DNA of 64,000 nt. Source: Haloplanus salinus (GTDB lineage: Archaea > Halobacteriota > Halobacteria > Halobacteriales > Haloferacaceae). Below the pieces are notes generated by a model that ran no database searches, was not told where the DNA came from, and saw only the letters and a list, made by a program, of their open reading frames with translations. The DNA is taken from NCBI RefSeq assembly GCF_003336245.1, contig NZ_QPHM01000001.1, forward strand, positions 248,001 through 312,000, in the 5' to 3' direction. Positions 35,156 to 43,844 of the stretch are shown here, piece after piece (the stretch's first letter is position 1; every line of letters begins with the position of its first letter). The position numbers were made by a program, and so were the translations under genes.

Positions 35156-37369
35156 ATGCCCCCGACGCCGACGGATCGGAACCGTCTCGACGAGGAAGCC
35201 AGCCCGTATCTAGAACAGCACGCGGACAACCCGGTCAACTGGCAGCCGTGGGACGACGAGGCGCTCGACGCCGCCCGCGAGCACGACGTTCCCGTCTTCC
35301 TCTCCGTCGGATACGCCGCCTGTCACTGGTGTCACGTCATGGAGGACGAAAGCTTCCAGGACAGGGACGTGGCGACCGTCCTCAACGAGCGATTCGTCCC
35401 GATCAAGGTGGACCGCGAGGAGCGCCCGGACGTCGACAGCGTCTACCAGACCATCTGCCAACTCGTCTCCGGCGGCGGGGGGTGGCCGCTCTCCGTCTTT
35501 CTCACTCCGGAGGGGAAGCCGTTCTACGTGGGGACGTACTTCCCGCGCGACCCTCAGCGGGGACGCCCGGGCTTTCTCCAGTTGTTGGAGGACATCTCGA
35601 CGTCCTGGGAAACCGACCGGGGCGGGATCGAGAACCGCGCCGACCAGTGGACGGCAGCGATCACCGACGAACTCGAATCGACGCCCGAGCAGCCGGGCGA
35701 CCCGCCCGAGTCCGACGTACTGGAGACGGCAGCAGCGGCGGCGATCCGGAGCGCCGATCGAACCCACGGCGGCTTCGGCTCCGGCGGCCCGAAGTTCCCT
35801 CAGCCCCGCCGTCTCGACCTGTTGCTCCGGGCGTCGATTCTCGACGGCGACGGGGCGGCCGGCGAGGTGGCTGGGGAGGCTCTCGACGCCATGGCGGCGG
35901 GCGGCCTCTACGACCACGTCGGCGGCGGCTTCCATCGCTACGCCACCGACCGCGAGTGGACGGTGCCCCACTTCGAGAAGATGCTCTACGACAACGCGGA
36001 GCTACCACGAGTGTACTTCGAAGCCGCGGCGGCGACCGGCGACGACCGCTACGCCCGCGTCGCGTCGGAGACGGTCGCCTTCCTCGAACGCGAACTCCAG
36101 CACCCCGAGGGCGGGTTCTACAGCACGCTCGACGCCCAAAGCGCCACGCCAGACACGAGACTCGGCGACGGCGCCGAACCTGCCGACGAGGAGGGCGCCT
36201 ACTACGTCTGGACACCCGCGGAGGTGCGGGACGCGATGGGGGAGACGGCTATCGACGGCGTCGACGCCGAGACGGCGGCCGACCTGTTTTGCGACCGCTA
36301 CGGCGTCACCGACGGCGGCAACTTCGAGGGTGGGACGACGGTGCTCACCGTCGCCGCGAGCTACGCGGATCTAGCCGACGATCACGGTCTCGACGTCGAG
36401 ACGGTCGAACGGACCCTGATCGAGGCCCGGACCCGCGCGTTCGACGGCCGGGCCAATCGCCCGCGGCCCGCCCGCGACGAGAAGGTGCTCGCGGGGTGGA
36501 ACGGCCTCGCCATCTCGGGCATCGCGACGGGCGCACGGACGCTCGATCCGGCGCTCGCCGGGACGGCGACCGATGCGCTCGCGTTCGTCCGGGACCACCT
36601 CTGGGACGCGGACGAACGGCGACTCTCGCGGCGGTACAAAGACGTCTCCGAGCCACGCTCGGAGGCAGACGAGACGGCGTCTCGGCGTGGCGACGTGCAG
36701 GTCGACGGCTACCTCGACGACTACGCCTTTCTCGCGCGCGGCGCGTTCGACTGCTATCAGGTGACTGGCGAGGTGGGGCAGCTCGCCTTCGCGGTCGACC
36801 TCATGCGCGTCGTCCGCGAGGAGTTCTGGGACGAGGAAGCGGGCACCCTCTACTACACGCCGGCGAGCGGCGAGGGGCTAGTAACCCGACCGCAGGAGTT
36901 GAACGACCAGTCGACGCCGTCGAGTCTCGGGGTCGCCGCGGCACTGCTCGACGAGCTCGCCCTCTTCGTCCCCGAGGAAGGGTTCGGCGGGATGACCGAA
37001 CGGCTGCTCGCCACCCACGCCGACCGGGTCCGGGCGAGCCCGCTCGAACACGCGTCGCTCGTCCTCGCGGCGGACGCTCACGCCCGCGGGCCGGTGGAAC
37101 TGACGCTCGCGGCCGACGCGGTGCCCGCGTCGTGGCGAGAGACGCTCGCAGACACGCCGCTCCCGACCGGCGTCGTCGCCCCACGCCCGGCGACCGACGC
37201 CGACTTGGACCCGTGGCTCGACGCGCTCGGCATCGACGAGATTCCGCCCATCTGGGCGAACCGCGAGGCACGGGGCGGCGACCCCACGGCGTACGCCTGC
37301 CGCGACTTCACCTGCTCGCCGCCACGGACGGATCTGGACGCGGCGCTCGACTGGCTCGCGGATCGATAA
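35156..37369 (+). CDS. YyaL/DUF255 protein (thioredoxin-like domain plus six-hairpin domain)
   Basis: 737 aa. Residues 1-165 are the DUF255 thioredoxin-like domain: ASPYLEQHADNPVNWQPW, active site YAACHWCHVME (CxxC), then KVDREERPDVD and GWPLSVFLTPEGKPFYVGTY. The rest is an alpha/alpha barrel like those of N-acylglucosamine epimerases (GGFHRYATDREWTVPHFEKMLYDNAEL). Function in prokaryotes is not established. GGATTTA (35124-35130) lies about 29 bases ahead of the ATG. Convergent with a small thioredoxin gene five bases away. Confidence 0.9.
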   Translation: MPPTPTDRNRLDEEASPYLEQHADNPVNWQPWDDEALDAAREHDVPVFLSVGYAACHWCHVMEDESFQDRDVATVLNERFVPIKVDREERPDVDSVYQTICQLVSGGGGWPLSVFLTPEGKPFYVGTYFPRDPQRGRPGFLQLLEDISTSWETDRGGIENRADQWTAAITDELESTPEQPGDPPESDVLETAAAAAIRSADRTHGGFGSGGPKFPQPRRLDLLLRASILDGDGAAGEVAGEALDAMAAGGLYDHVGGGFHRYATDREWTVPHFEKMLYDNAELPRVYFEAAAATGDDRYARVASETVAFLERELQHPEGGFYSTLDAQSATPDTRLGDGAEPADEEGAYYVWTPAEVRDAMGETAIDGVDAETAADLFCDRYGVTDGGNFEGGTTVLTVAASYADLADDHGLDVETVERTLIEARTRAFDGRANRPRPARDEKVLAGWNGLAISGIATGARTLDPALAGTATDALAFVRDHLWDADERRLSRRYKDVSEPRSEADETASRRGDVQVDGYLDDYAFLARGAFDCYQVTGEVGQLAFAVDLMRVVREEFWDEEAGTLYYTPASGEGLVTRPQELNDQSTPSSLGVAAALLDELALFVPEEGFGGMTERLLATHADRVRASPLEHASLVLAADAHARGPVELTLAADAVPASWRETLADTPLPTGVVAPRPATDADLDPWLDALGIDEIPPIWANREARGGDPTAYACRDFTCSPPRTDLDAALDWLADR

Positions 37370-37374
37370 GACGG

Positions 37375-37734
37375 CTAGTCGTCGGCGTCGGCAGTTATGC
37401 GGGCCGCGAGGGACGCCGCGATGCCGTCCGGCCCGTCCTCGACGAAGCGGGCGATCTCCTCGCCGCCCCGCTCGACGACGACGGTCGGGATGAACTCGAT
37501 ACCGTACGCGTCGACACCCTCGCCGCGTTTGTCGTCGTCGACGGGGAACCGCTCGATGCGATCGGCGGGGACGCCCGCTTCGTCGAGGGCAGCGGCGAAC
37601 TCGGGGAGTTGCTCCCGGCAGTCGCCACACCAGTCCGCGCCCCAGACGCGGTAGGTCAGGCCGTCGCGGCCGAGCGCGTCGCGTACGTCGTCGTCGCCGT
37701 TCCAGTTACCCGGCTCCATGGACTCCAGAGTCAT
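37375..37734 (-). CDS. Thioredoxin-family protein (CGDC site)
   Basis: 119 aa. The redox site is WCGDC in VWGADWCGDCREQLPEF, followed by the cis-Pro loop IEFIPTVVVERGGEEIARFVE. It is a thioredoxin fold with a non-standard CxxC, as in archaeal bacilliredoxin/TlpA-like small proteins. No signal peptide, so cytoplasmic. A second in-frame ATG at 37719 would drop five residues. It lies tail to tail with the YyaL gene, which also carries a CxxC thioredoxin domain. Confidence 0.83.
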   Translation of the reverse strand: MTLESMEPGNWNGDDDVRDALGRDGLTYRVWGADWCGDCREQLPEFAAALDEAGVPADRIERFPVDDDKRGEGVDAYGIEFIPTVVVERGGEEIARFVEDGPDGIAASLAARITADADD

Positions 37735-38012
37735 GCGGGGGGTACCGCGGCCGTGGATTTACGCGTTCCGCTCGATCACCACCGGAACCGGGGCGGAAAC
37801 GCGAGACGACGTCGTGGTCGCGTTTGACCACGATGACCCGGCCCTCGGGCACCCGGTCGCCCGATTCGGGGTGCGGACTCGGCGTACGCGAAAGCAGTGA
37901 AGCGCCGCCGCCGCGGCGGCGGCGAAGGGGGATGACCGTGGCACCGACGACGCCGATGCTCCGACCGAGTCGCTACCTATTCGTGTCCGGCGCTCCCCCC
38001 TTCGACAGCGAG
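37735..38012. other. Spacer upstream of ligA
   Basis: No gene recognised. It includes a perfect 22-bp palindrome of CCG/CGG units (37903-37924) able to form a strong hairpin, and ends with CCTATTC about 28-35 bases before the chosen ligA start. An ATG at 37932 in frame with ligA would add 27 residues of atypical sequence. Confidence 0.5.
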
Positions 38013-40049
38013 ATGGTCGAGGAACCCGCCGACAACCCGTACGTACGCGATCCGGACACGTCGTTCGCGCCGGCCGAAGACCTGAACGCGGCCGACGCCC
38101 GCGAACAGGTGCGTCGTTTGCGCGACGCGATCGAGTATCACGACTATCGGTACTACGTCGCGAACGACCCCGTCGTCGCCGACCGCACCTACGACGCGCT
38201 GTTCGAGCGCTTGCAGGAACTGGAGGACGCGTTCGACCTCCGTGACGAGAACTCGCCGACACAGCGGGTGGGTGGCGAACCGATCGACGAGCTGGAGACG
38301 GTCGAACACGTCGCTCCCCTGTTGAGCCTGCAGTCCTCGGGTGACGCCGACGAGATACGGGCGTTCGACCGTCGCATCCGCGACCGGGTGGCGGACGTGC
38401 GCTACTCCGCCGAACCCAAATTCGACGGGTTCTCGGTCGAAGTCGTCTACGAGGGCGGCGCCTTCGACCGCGCCGTCACCCGCGGCGACGGGCGCGAGGG
38501 TGAGGACGTGTCGGCCAACGTCCGGACCATCGGGAGCGTGCCTCTTCACCTTCCCGACGACGCCCCGGACTTCCTCGCCGTCCGCGGCGAGGTGTACATG
38601 CCACGGTCGGGCTTCCAAGCGCTGAACGAGCGCCGGATCGAACGTGGCGACGACCCCTTCGCCAACCCGCGCAACGCCGCGGCGGGGACGGTCCGCCTCC
38701 TCGATCCCGAGACGGTCGCGGACCGCCCCCTCGACGTCTTCTTCTACGACGTGATCGACACGTCCGCCGACCTCGCCGCACAGACCGGCGCGTTCGACCT
38801 CTTGTGTGAGCTCGGGTTCCGGGTCAACGACGAGACGACCGTGGTCGGCGACGTGGAGGCGGTGATCGACTACCGAGACCGCCTCGCGGACACGCGCGAC
38901 GAACTGGAGTACGAAATCGACGGGGTCGTCGCCAAAGTCGTCGACTTCGACGCCCGGGCGCAGTTGGGCTCGACCGCGCGCCACCCTCGCTGGGCTTTCG
39001 CCTACAAGTTTCCCGCCCGGACCGGCGAGACGACCGTCGAGCGCATCGTCGTGCAGGTTGGGCGGACGGGAAAGCTGACGCCGGTCGCCCTGCTCGACCC
39101 CGTCGACGTGCAGGGCGTCACGATCAGCCGCGCGACCCTCCACAACGCCGCGCAGGTCCGGCGGCTGGGCGTGTGCGAGGGGGCGAGCGTCCGCATCGAG
39201 CGGGCAGGCGACGTGATCCCCGAGGTCGTCGAGGTGATCGAGGGCAGTGATGGCGACTTCGCGATGCCGGAGACTTGTCCCATCTGCGACGGCCACGTGG
39301 TGCAGGAGGGCGAACACCACTACTGTACGAACGCATCGTGCCCGGCGCAGCTGCGACGGTCGCTCCAGCATTTCTGCTCGCGCGACGCGATGGACATCGA
39401 GGGCGTCGGCACCGAGGCGGCGGACCGGCTGGTCGAGGCGGGGCTGGTGGGGTCGCTCGCCGACCTCTACACGCTCGGCCGCGACGAGCTCGTGGCGCTC
39501 GACGGCTGGGGCGAGAGATCCGCCGACAACCTGCTCGCGGAACTGGAGGCGAGCAAGGCGGTCGACCTCGGCACCTTCGTCTACGCCCTCGGCATCCGCC
39601 ACGTCGGGACGGAGCGGGCGCGGGCGCTCGCCGCCGCGTTCTCGCTCGACGACCTGCTGGACGCGAGCGTCGAGGACCTGCGCTCGGTGGAGGACGTGGG
39701 GCCGGAGGTGGCCGAAGCGGTCGCCTCGTACTTCGACGAGGCGGAGAACGTCGAGACGGTGGAACGGCTGCTCGCGGCGGGCGTCTCGCCCGAGCGCCGG
39801 GACCGCGGCGACGAACTCGACGGGCTGACCGTCGTCTTCACCGGGAGCGTCCCGGGATACACCCGTTCGGAGCTAACGGAGCTGCTCGAAACGCACGGCG
39901 CGTCGGTCACGTCGTCGGTCAGCGGCGAGACGGACTACCTCGTCGTCGGGGAGAATCCGGGGACGCGAAAGCGTGAGCAGGCCGACGAGGAGGGCGTGGA
40001 GGCGCTCGACCCCGGGGCGTTCGAGGAGCGGATCCTATCGCGGCTGTGA
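38013..40049 (+). CDS. ligA: NAD-dependent DNA ligase
   Basis: 678 aa. All parts of bacterial LigA are present: domain Ia with HDYRYYVANDPVVADRTYD, adenylation Lys136 in EPKFDGFS, NTase motifs GDGREGEDVSANVRTI and KFPAR, OB-fold (VGRTGKLTPVALLDPV), a four-Cys zinc finger (CPICDG...YCTNASC), helix-hairpin-helix repeats and a C-terminal BRCT (LTVVFTGSVPGYTRSELTELL). It seals nicks using NAD. Most archaea use only ATP ligase; haloarchaea gained this one from bacteria. Start chosen by domain length. Confidence 0.95.
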   Translation: MVEEPADNPYVRDPDTSFAPAEDLNAADAREQVRRLRDAIEYHDYRYYVANDPVVADRTYDALFERLQELEDAFDLRDENSPTQRVGGEPIDELETVEHVAPLLSLQSSGDADEIRAFDRRIRDRVADVRYSAEPKFDGFSVEVVYEGGAFDRAVTRGDGREGEDVSANVRTIGSVPLHLPDDAPDFLAVRGEVYMPRSGFQALNERRIERGDDPFANPRNAAAGTVRLLDPETVADRPLDVFFYDVIDTSADLAAQTGAFDLLCELGFRVNDETTVVGDVEAVIDYRDRLADTRDELEYEIDGVVAKVVDFDARAQLGSTARHPRWAFAYKFPARTGETTVERIVVQVGRTGKLTPVALLDPVDVQGVTISRATLHNAAQVRRLGVCEGASVRIERAGDVIPEVVEVIEGSDGDFAMPETCPICDGHVVQEGEHHYCTNASCPAQLRRSLQHFCSRDAMDIEGVGTEAADRLVEAGLVGSLADLYTLGRDELVALDGWGERSADNLLAELEASKAVDLGTFVYALGIRHVGTERARALAAAFSLDDLLDASVEDLRSVEDVGPEVAEAVASYFDEAENVETVERLLAAGVSPERRDRGDELDGLTVVFTGSVPGYTRSELTELLETHGASVTSSVSGETDYLVVGENPGTRKREQADEEGVEALDPGAFEERILSRL

Positions 40050-40086
40050 CGCCGTCGTGAGGACCCGGCACGTACGGGAACCCCTA

Positions 40087-40345
40087 TCAGTCGTCGCGCT
40101 CTCCGCACGGGAACATCGTCACGCCTCGAATCTCGAAGCGCGCATCCCCGTCGTCGGACTCCCCGGCCCGCAGGGTCCACCCGTGGTTCTCGGCTACTTC
40201 GTGGACGATGCTGAGTCCTCATCCGGTGCCGTCGGCCCCCATCGAGACGCCGTGTTCGAGGAGGTGCTTCGGGTCACGGTCGGGGAGTCCCTCGCCGTCG
40301 TCCGCGATCTAAAAGCCGTCGGCGACGATAGACGGGGGCGGTTCC
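40087..40345 (-). pseudogene. Decayed C-terminal ATPase domain of a histidine kinase
   Basis: Minus-strand reading gives PSIVADGF, stop, IADDGEGLPDRDPKHLLEHG, VSMGADGTG, stop, [18 protein letters not shown], then FEIRG and the natural stop at 40087-40089. This is the G1/F/G2-box half of a haloarchaeal kinase with two in-frame stops (TAG at 40309-40311, TGA at 40219-40221, the latter inside GTGxGLSIV). The upstream half is missing. It clearly no longer encodes an active kinase. Confidence 0.85.
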
Positions 40346-40382
40346 ACCACCGATTTACGCGCCGCTCCCGAATCGAGTGTCC

Positions 40383-41273
40383 ATGCACGACAGTATCCTC
40401 GACACCATCGGTTCGCCGCTGGTTCGGATCGACTCCCCACCGGGAACGGCCGTGGCGGCCAAAATCGACTCGAAGAACCCCGGTGGGTCCACGAAGGACC
40501 GCCCGGCGAAGGCGATGGTCGAGGCGGCGGAGGCGGCGGGCGAACTCGAACCCGGCGACGCCATCGTCGAGCCGACGAGTGGCAATACGGGAATCGGGCT
40601 GGCCGTCGTCGGCGCCGCGAAGGGGTACGACGTGACGGTCGTGATGCCGTCGTCGAAGTCGCCGGAGCGGCGACGGATCATGAAGGCCTACGGCGCCGAG
40701 GTGGAACTCGTCGACGGCGAGATGATGGCGGCGCGGGAGCGCGCCGACGAGTTGGAGGCCGAGGGGATGGTGCAGATGCACCAGTTCGAGAACCCCGCGA
40801 ACCCGCAGTCCCACTACGAGACGACGGGAGCCGAAATCGTCGAGCAGGTGGGCGACCGAACGGTCGACGCCCTCGTCTGTGGCGTCGGCACCGGCGGCAC
40901 CATCTCGGGCACCGGGCGCCGGCTAAAGGAGGCGTTCCCCGACGTGACGGTGGTCGGCGTCCAGCCCGACACCAACCAGTTTCTCACCGGTAACCCCGGC
41001 GCCGACGACTTCCAGGGGATGGGGCCGGGATTCATCGCCGAGAACGTGGACACGGACTTGCTCGACGACGTGGAGAACGTCTCCCTCGACGCCGCGGAGA
41101 CGGAGTGTCGCCGCCTCGCGCGGGAGGAAGGGATCCTCGTGGGACAGTCGAGCGGCGCGTCGAGCGTCGGCGCGAAGCGGGTGGCCGAGCGACTGGACGC
41201 CGCCGATCCGCTGGTCGTGACGGTGTTCTGGGACAGCGGCGAGCGGTACCTGTCCACCGGCCTGTTCGACTAG
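40383..41273 (+). CDS. cysK: Cysteine synthase family (PLP-dependent)
   Basis: 296 aa. PLP Lys38 lies in NPGGSTKDRPA; the substrate loop TSGNTG is at 65-70; the phosphate-binding loop GVGTGGTISGTG is near 170; SSGASSVGA holds the C-terminal PLP Ser. It makes cysteine from O-acetylserine or phosphoserine plus sulfide; cystathionine beta-synthase-like variants share the fold, but there is no CBS tail. CGATTTAC (40351-40358) is 28 bases upstream, which favours ATG 40383 over GTG 40377. The stop overlaps the convergent gene in CTAG. Confidence 0.92.
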   Translation: MHDSILDTIGSPLVRIDSPPGTAVAAKIDSKNPGGSTKDRPAKAMVEAAEAAGELEPGDAIVEPTSGNTGIGLAVVGAAKGYDVTVVMPSSKSPERRRIMKAYGAEVELVDGEMMAARERADELEAEGMVQMHQFENPANPQSHYETTGAEIVEQVGDRTVDALVCGVGTGGTISGTGRRLKEAFPDVTVVGVQPDTNQFLTGNPGADDFQGMGPGFIAENVDTDLLDDVENVSLDAAETECRRLAREEGILVGQSSGASSVGAKRVAERLDAADPLVVTVFWDSGERYLSTGLFD

Positions 41274-41719
41274 CCGAACTCGGCGTCGGTGACGCGAACG
41301 ACGAGCGTGTCGTCGACGTCGCGAAGGTCGTACTCCGGCACCGCTCCGTCGACGCGGGTGGCGAACATCGGTTCGACGAGTTCGTCGCCGTCGAGGCCGT
41401 GTATCCGGAGGAGCCGGTCGGTCGCCTCGGGGGGCAGGTCGCCGTCGCGGACGCGCTCGGCCAGGTCACGGGAGAGCCACTCGTCGGTCGAGACGCTGGG
41501 TTCGCGAACCAGTGCGTAGTCGGCGAAACGGACGAGATACCAGTTCAGATCGTTCAGAAGGGCGACGGCGGCGCCGAGGCTGACGGTGTCGACCGCCACG
41601 GCGTTCGCGAAGGGTTCGTGAAGGTCGTAGGTGGCGAGCGCCGCGCGCGCCGTCTCGCGCGAGAGGAGTTCGTACCGGAGGTCGACGTCGTCGGATCCGA
41701 CCAAGCAGACCTGCGTCAC
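41270..41719 (-). CDS. Conserved haloarchaeal protein (probably DUF5804)
   Basis: 149 aa, acidic and soluble. The opening CLVGSDDVDLRYELLSRETAR and the segment VSLGAAVALLNDLNWYLVRFADYALV look like a conserved haloarchaeal family that I recall as DUF5804; the name should be treated as tentative. No catalytic motif is evident. Four-base stop overlap with cysK. It is followed on the same strand by a small possible gene and metK further upstream, so it may be the last gene of a metK transcript. Confidence 0.7.
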   Translation of the reverse strand: MTQVCLVGSDDVDLRYELLSRETARAALATYDLHEPFANAVAVDTVSLGAAVALLNDLNWYLVRFADYALVREPSVSTDEWLSRDLAERVRDGDLPPEATDRLLRIHGLDGDELVEPMFATRVDGAVPEYDLRDVDDTLVVRVTDAEFG

Positions 41720-41742
41720 GGACGGTGAATCGACTGGCGGGA

Positions 41743-41940
41743 TTAAAGCGGTTGCGCCGGCGGGTCGACGACGCGGCAGTCGTCGACCACGGCCGCAGCC
41801 TGCACCGGAAGGTCGTCGGGCCCTGCGGCTTCGACGGCGGCGCGGTCGGCCGGGCAGGAGACGGCGGCGCGGTCGGCGGCGTTCACGATCACGGAGCCGT
41901 AGGCCGACGGGGTACCACAGCCGTTCGGTCCGGCCGTCAG
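41743..41940 (-). CDS. Possible 65-aa gene starting with CTG, overlapping metK
   Basis: An unannotated-looking frame reads (M)[18 protein letters not shown], then NAADRAAVSCPADRAAVEAA, ending VDDCRVVDPPAQPL and TAA. Codon third positions are about 90 percent G/C with acidic, Ala-rich composition, as in real genes here. No ATG, GTG or TTG is suitably placed; the only sensible start is CTG in CTGA, overlapping the metK stop just as ATGA/GTGA overlaps do elsewhere in this window. Function unknown. It might also be a fragment whose start codon mutated. Confidence 0.5.
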   Translation of the reverse strand: MTAGPNGCGTPSAYGSVIVNAADRAAVSCPADRAAVEAAGPDDLPVQAAAVVDDCRVVDPPAQPL

Positions 41941-43157
41941 AACGTCCGGAGCTCGCCCTCGATCACGTCGCGGGTCACGTCGGTCACGGCGGCGAGTTCG
42001 CGGTCGACGATGGCCTCGACGTCGGTCTCGATGTCACTCAGGGCCACGTCGTCGGCGGTGACCACGAAGGCGTCGGCGACGTGTGGCTGATCGATGGGAC
42101 GGCCGATCTGGGAGAGCAGGCGAACCCGGAAATCGCGGATGCCGGGCACCTCGTCGACGACGGCCTCCGCGATCCGCGTGCTGAGAAGGTTGTAGATCTT
42201 CCCGATGTGGTTGACGGGGTTCTTGCCGCTGGTGGCCTCCATACTCATCGGACGGTTGGGAGTGATGAGGCCGTTCGAGCGGTTGCCGCGCCCGACTGAG
42301 CCGTCGTCACCCTGTTCTGCGCTGGTGCCGGTGGTCGTCAGATAGATGGCGCCGTCGTCGTAGTCGTCGGCCGTGTTGACTTCGACGCCGACGCTCCGAT
42401 CGGTGTACGACTCCGCGAGGTCGGCGACGGCCTCGCGGACGGACGCCACCGCGTCCGTGTAGGCCGCCATACCGTCGAGATAGCGGTCGATCATGGCTGC
42501 AGCCACCGTGAGGTCGATGTGGTCGCCCTCGCGTTTGCCCATGATCTTCACGTCGGGACCGAGTTCGGGGTGGTCGTCGGCGTACGGGCCGTTGAGGTAC
42601 TCCTCGGCTTCGAGGACGATGCGCTCCGTCTCGGTCAGGGGCGCGTGACCGACGCCGAAACTCGTGTCGTTGGCCATGGGGACGGCGGCGCCGTCCTCGC
42701 CAAAGACGGTCTGAAGGTCGCCGCTCCCCTCGCCGAGGCGCACGTCGACCACCACGTCGGTGCCGAACTCGAGTTCGGGGACCGTCTCCGCGAGGTAGTC
42801 GCGGGCGGCCGCGAGCGCCACCGAGTCGACGGGGAGTGTGTACTCGGTGCCGTCGTCGGCCTCGTACTGTTTGGTCGCGCGGCCGACGAGGAGAACGTAG
42901 ATCGGTTCGACGACTTCGCCGCCGCCGAAGGCGGGGGCGGCGTTGCCGGCGGCCAGCTGCGTCTCGTCCGTGTTGTAGTGGAGCACTTCGCCGACGCGGT
43001 CGAGATAGAGGTTCGAGAGGGCGCGGGAGACGCTCTCGGCGATCCCGTCACAGAGGGAGTCGGGGTGGCCGACTCCTTTCCGCTCGACGATCTCCACCTC
43101 TTGATCCTCGACCGCGCGACGGTCGACGGACTCGATACGGATGTTCCGATCGCTCAT
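41937..43157 (-). CDS. metK: Archaeal S-adenosylmethionine synthetase
   Basis: 406 aa, the normal archaeal MAT length. Typical stretches: [21 protein letters not shown] near 22-42, [46 protein letters not shown], and the C-terminal [13 protein letters not shown]. It makes SAM from Met and ATP, distinct in sequence from bacterial MetK. A minus-strand AGTTATAGCA box (43181-43190) lies about 28 bases ahead of the ATG. Its stop overlaps the small downstream candidate gene. Confidence 0.96.
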   Translation of the reverse strand: MSDRNIRIESVDRRAVEDQEVEIVERKGVGHPDSLCDGIAESVSRALSNLYLDRVGEVLHYNTDETQLAAGNAAPAFGGGEVVEPIYVLLVGRATKQYEADDGTEYTLPVDSVALAAARDYLAETVPELEFGTDVVVDVRLGEGSGDLQTVFGEDGAAVPMANDTSFGVGHAPLTETERIVLEAEEYLNGPYADDHPELGPDVKIMGKREGDHIDLTVAAAMIDRYLDGMAAYTDAVASVREAVADLAESYTDRSVGVEVNTADDYDDGAIYLTTTGTSAEQGDDGSVGRGNRSNGLITPNRPMSMEATSGKNPVNHIGKIYNLLSTRIAEAVVDEVPGIRDFRVRLLSQIGRPIDQPHVADAFVVTADDVALSDIETDVEAIVDRELAAVTDVTRDVIEGELRTF

Positions 43158-43219
43158 CGACGGACGTTCTCGCCGGCGGGTGCTATAACTTGCGGAAACC
43201 TTTCTCCCCCTGAATATTA

Positions 43220-43759
43220 CTATGAAGAATCGAGCAGGAGGCCGAGATACGACGTGCGGATCTGGTCGTCGGGGTCGAGACCTAAGGAACGGAGGTGTGA
43301 GACGGCGCCCTGGCGGGTAGATTCGACCGCGTCTTCGGGCGCGTCCCGTTCGATTTCGACGAACTCGCCGAGGCCAGCGACCGTATCTAGCGTGACGACG
43401 TAGTCGTCGAGGGCGTAGCGTTCGCGGTCTTTGGTTACCTCCGCGGCGGGCGAGAATCCGAGGGCGGCGAGGATGTCGTCGAAGCGGTCGTGGTCCTCGA
43501 CGCCGGTCTCTATCTCCTCGCGGGTCTTCGACGCCGCCTCGACCAGCGGTCCCTTGTAGGTGACGCGGGTCACCGACTCCCCGCCGCGTTCCTCGCGTCG
43601 GATACGGAGCGCCTCGTCCGTCTCGGCGAAGTCGCGATGCGGGGCGTCGTAGTACGTGTCCACCTGCGAGACGGTTCCGGTGCGCTCGGCGCCCAGGGCG
43701 TCGAGGCGTTCCCGGACCGCGTCGTGGCTCGCCCGAAGCTTCAGTTCGACTTCGTACAT
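43220..43759 (-). CDS. CYTH-domain protein (class IV adenylate cyclase / thiamine triphosphatase-like)
   Basis: 179 aa. The family ExExK motif is at residues 3-7 (EVELK); the remaining barrel residues are in DTYYDAPHRDF, ALRIRRE, RVTYKGP, and FVEIERDAP. CYTH proteins act on triphosphates in a metal-dependent tunnel; archaeal members may be cyclases or triphosphatases, not separable here. The ATG at 43757-43759 gives the motif at the very N terminus, as usual. Divergent from the FKBP gene. Confidence 0.88.
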   Translation of the reverse strand: MYEVELKLRASHDAVRERLDALGAERTGTVSQVDTYYDAPHRDFAETDEALRIRREERGGESVTRVTYKGPLVEAASKTREEIETGVEDHDRFDDILAALGFSPAAEVTKDRERYALDDYVVTLDTVAGLGEFVEIERDAPEDAVESTRQGAVSHLRSLGLDPDDQIRTSYLGLLLDSS

Positions 43760-43844
43760 AGGCGTGGCGTCGCGAGCGACGGTGAAAAACGGCTCGCAAA
43801 CTGGAAACGTGATTCTTAAGAGTCGCACGGAAGTTGTAGGACGT

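Noticed and set aside
35032-37827. 931-codon plus-strand frame over the YyaL gene
   Set aside because: Arg/Gly-rich shadow in another frame; the true frame contains CHWCH and DUF255 motifs.
37903-37924. Protein-binding operator upstream of ligA
   Set aside because: A simple CCG/CGG repeat palindrome can arise by chance in such GC-rich DNA and lies over 85 bases from the start.
37977-39602. Long minus-strand frame antisense to ligA
   Set aside because: No motif and composition typical of antisense shadows; ligA has all diagnostic domains.
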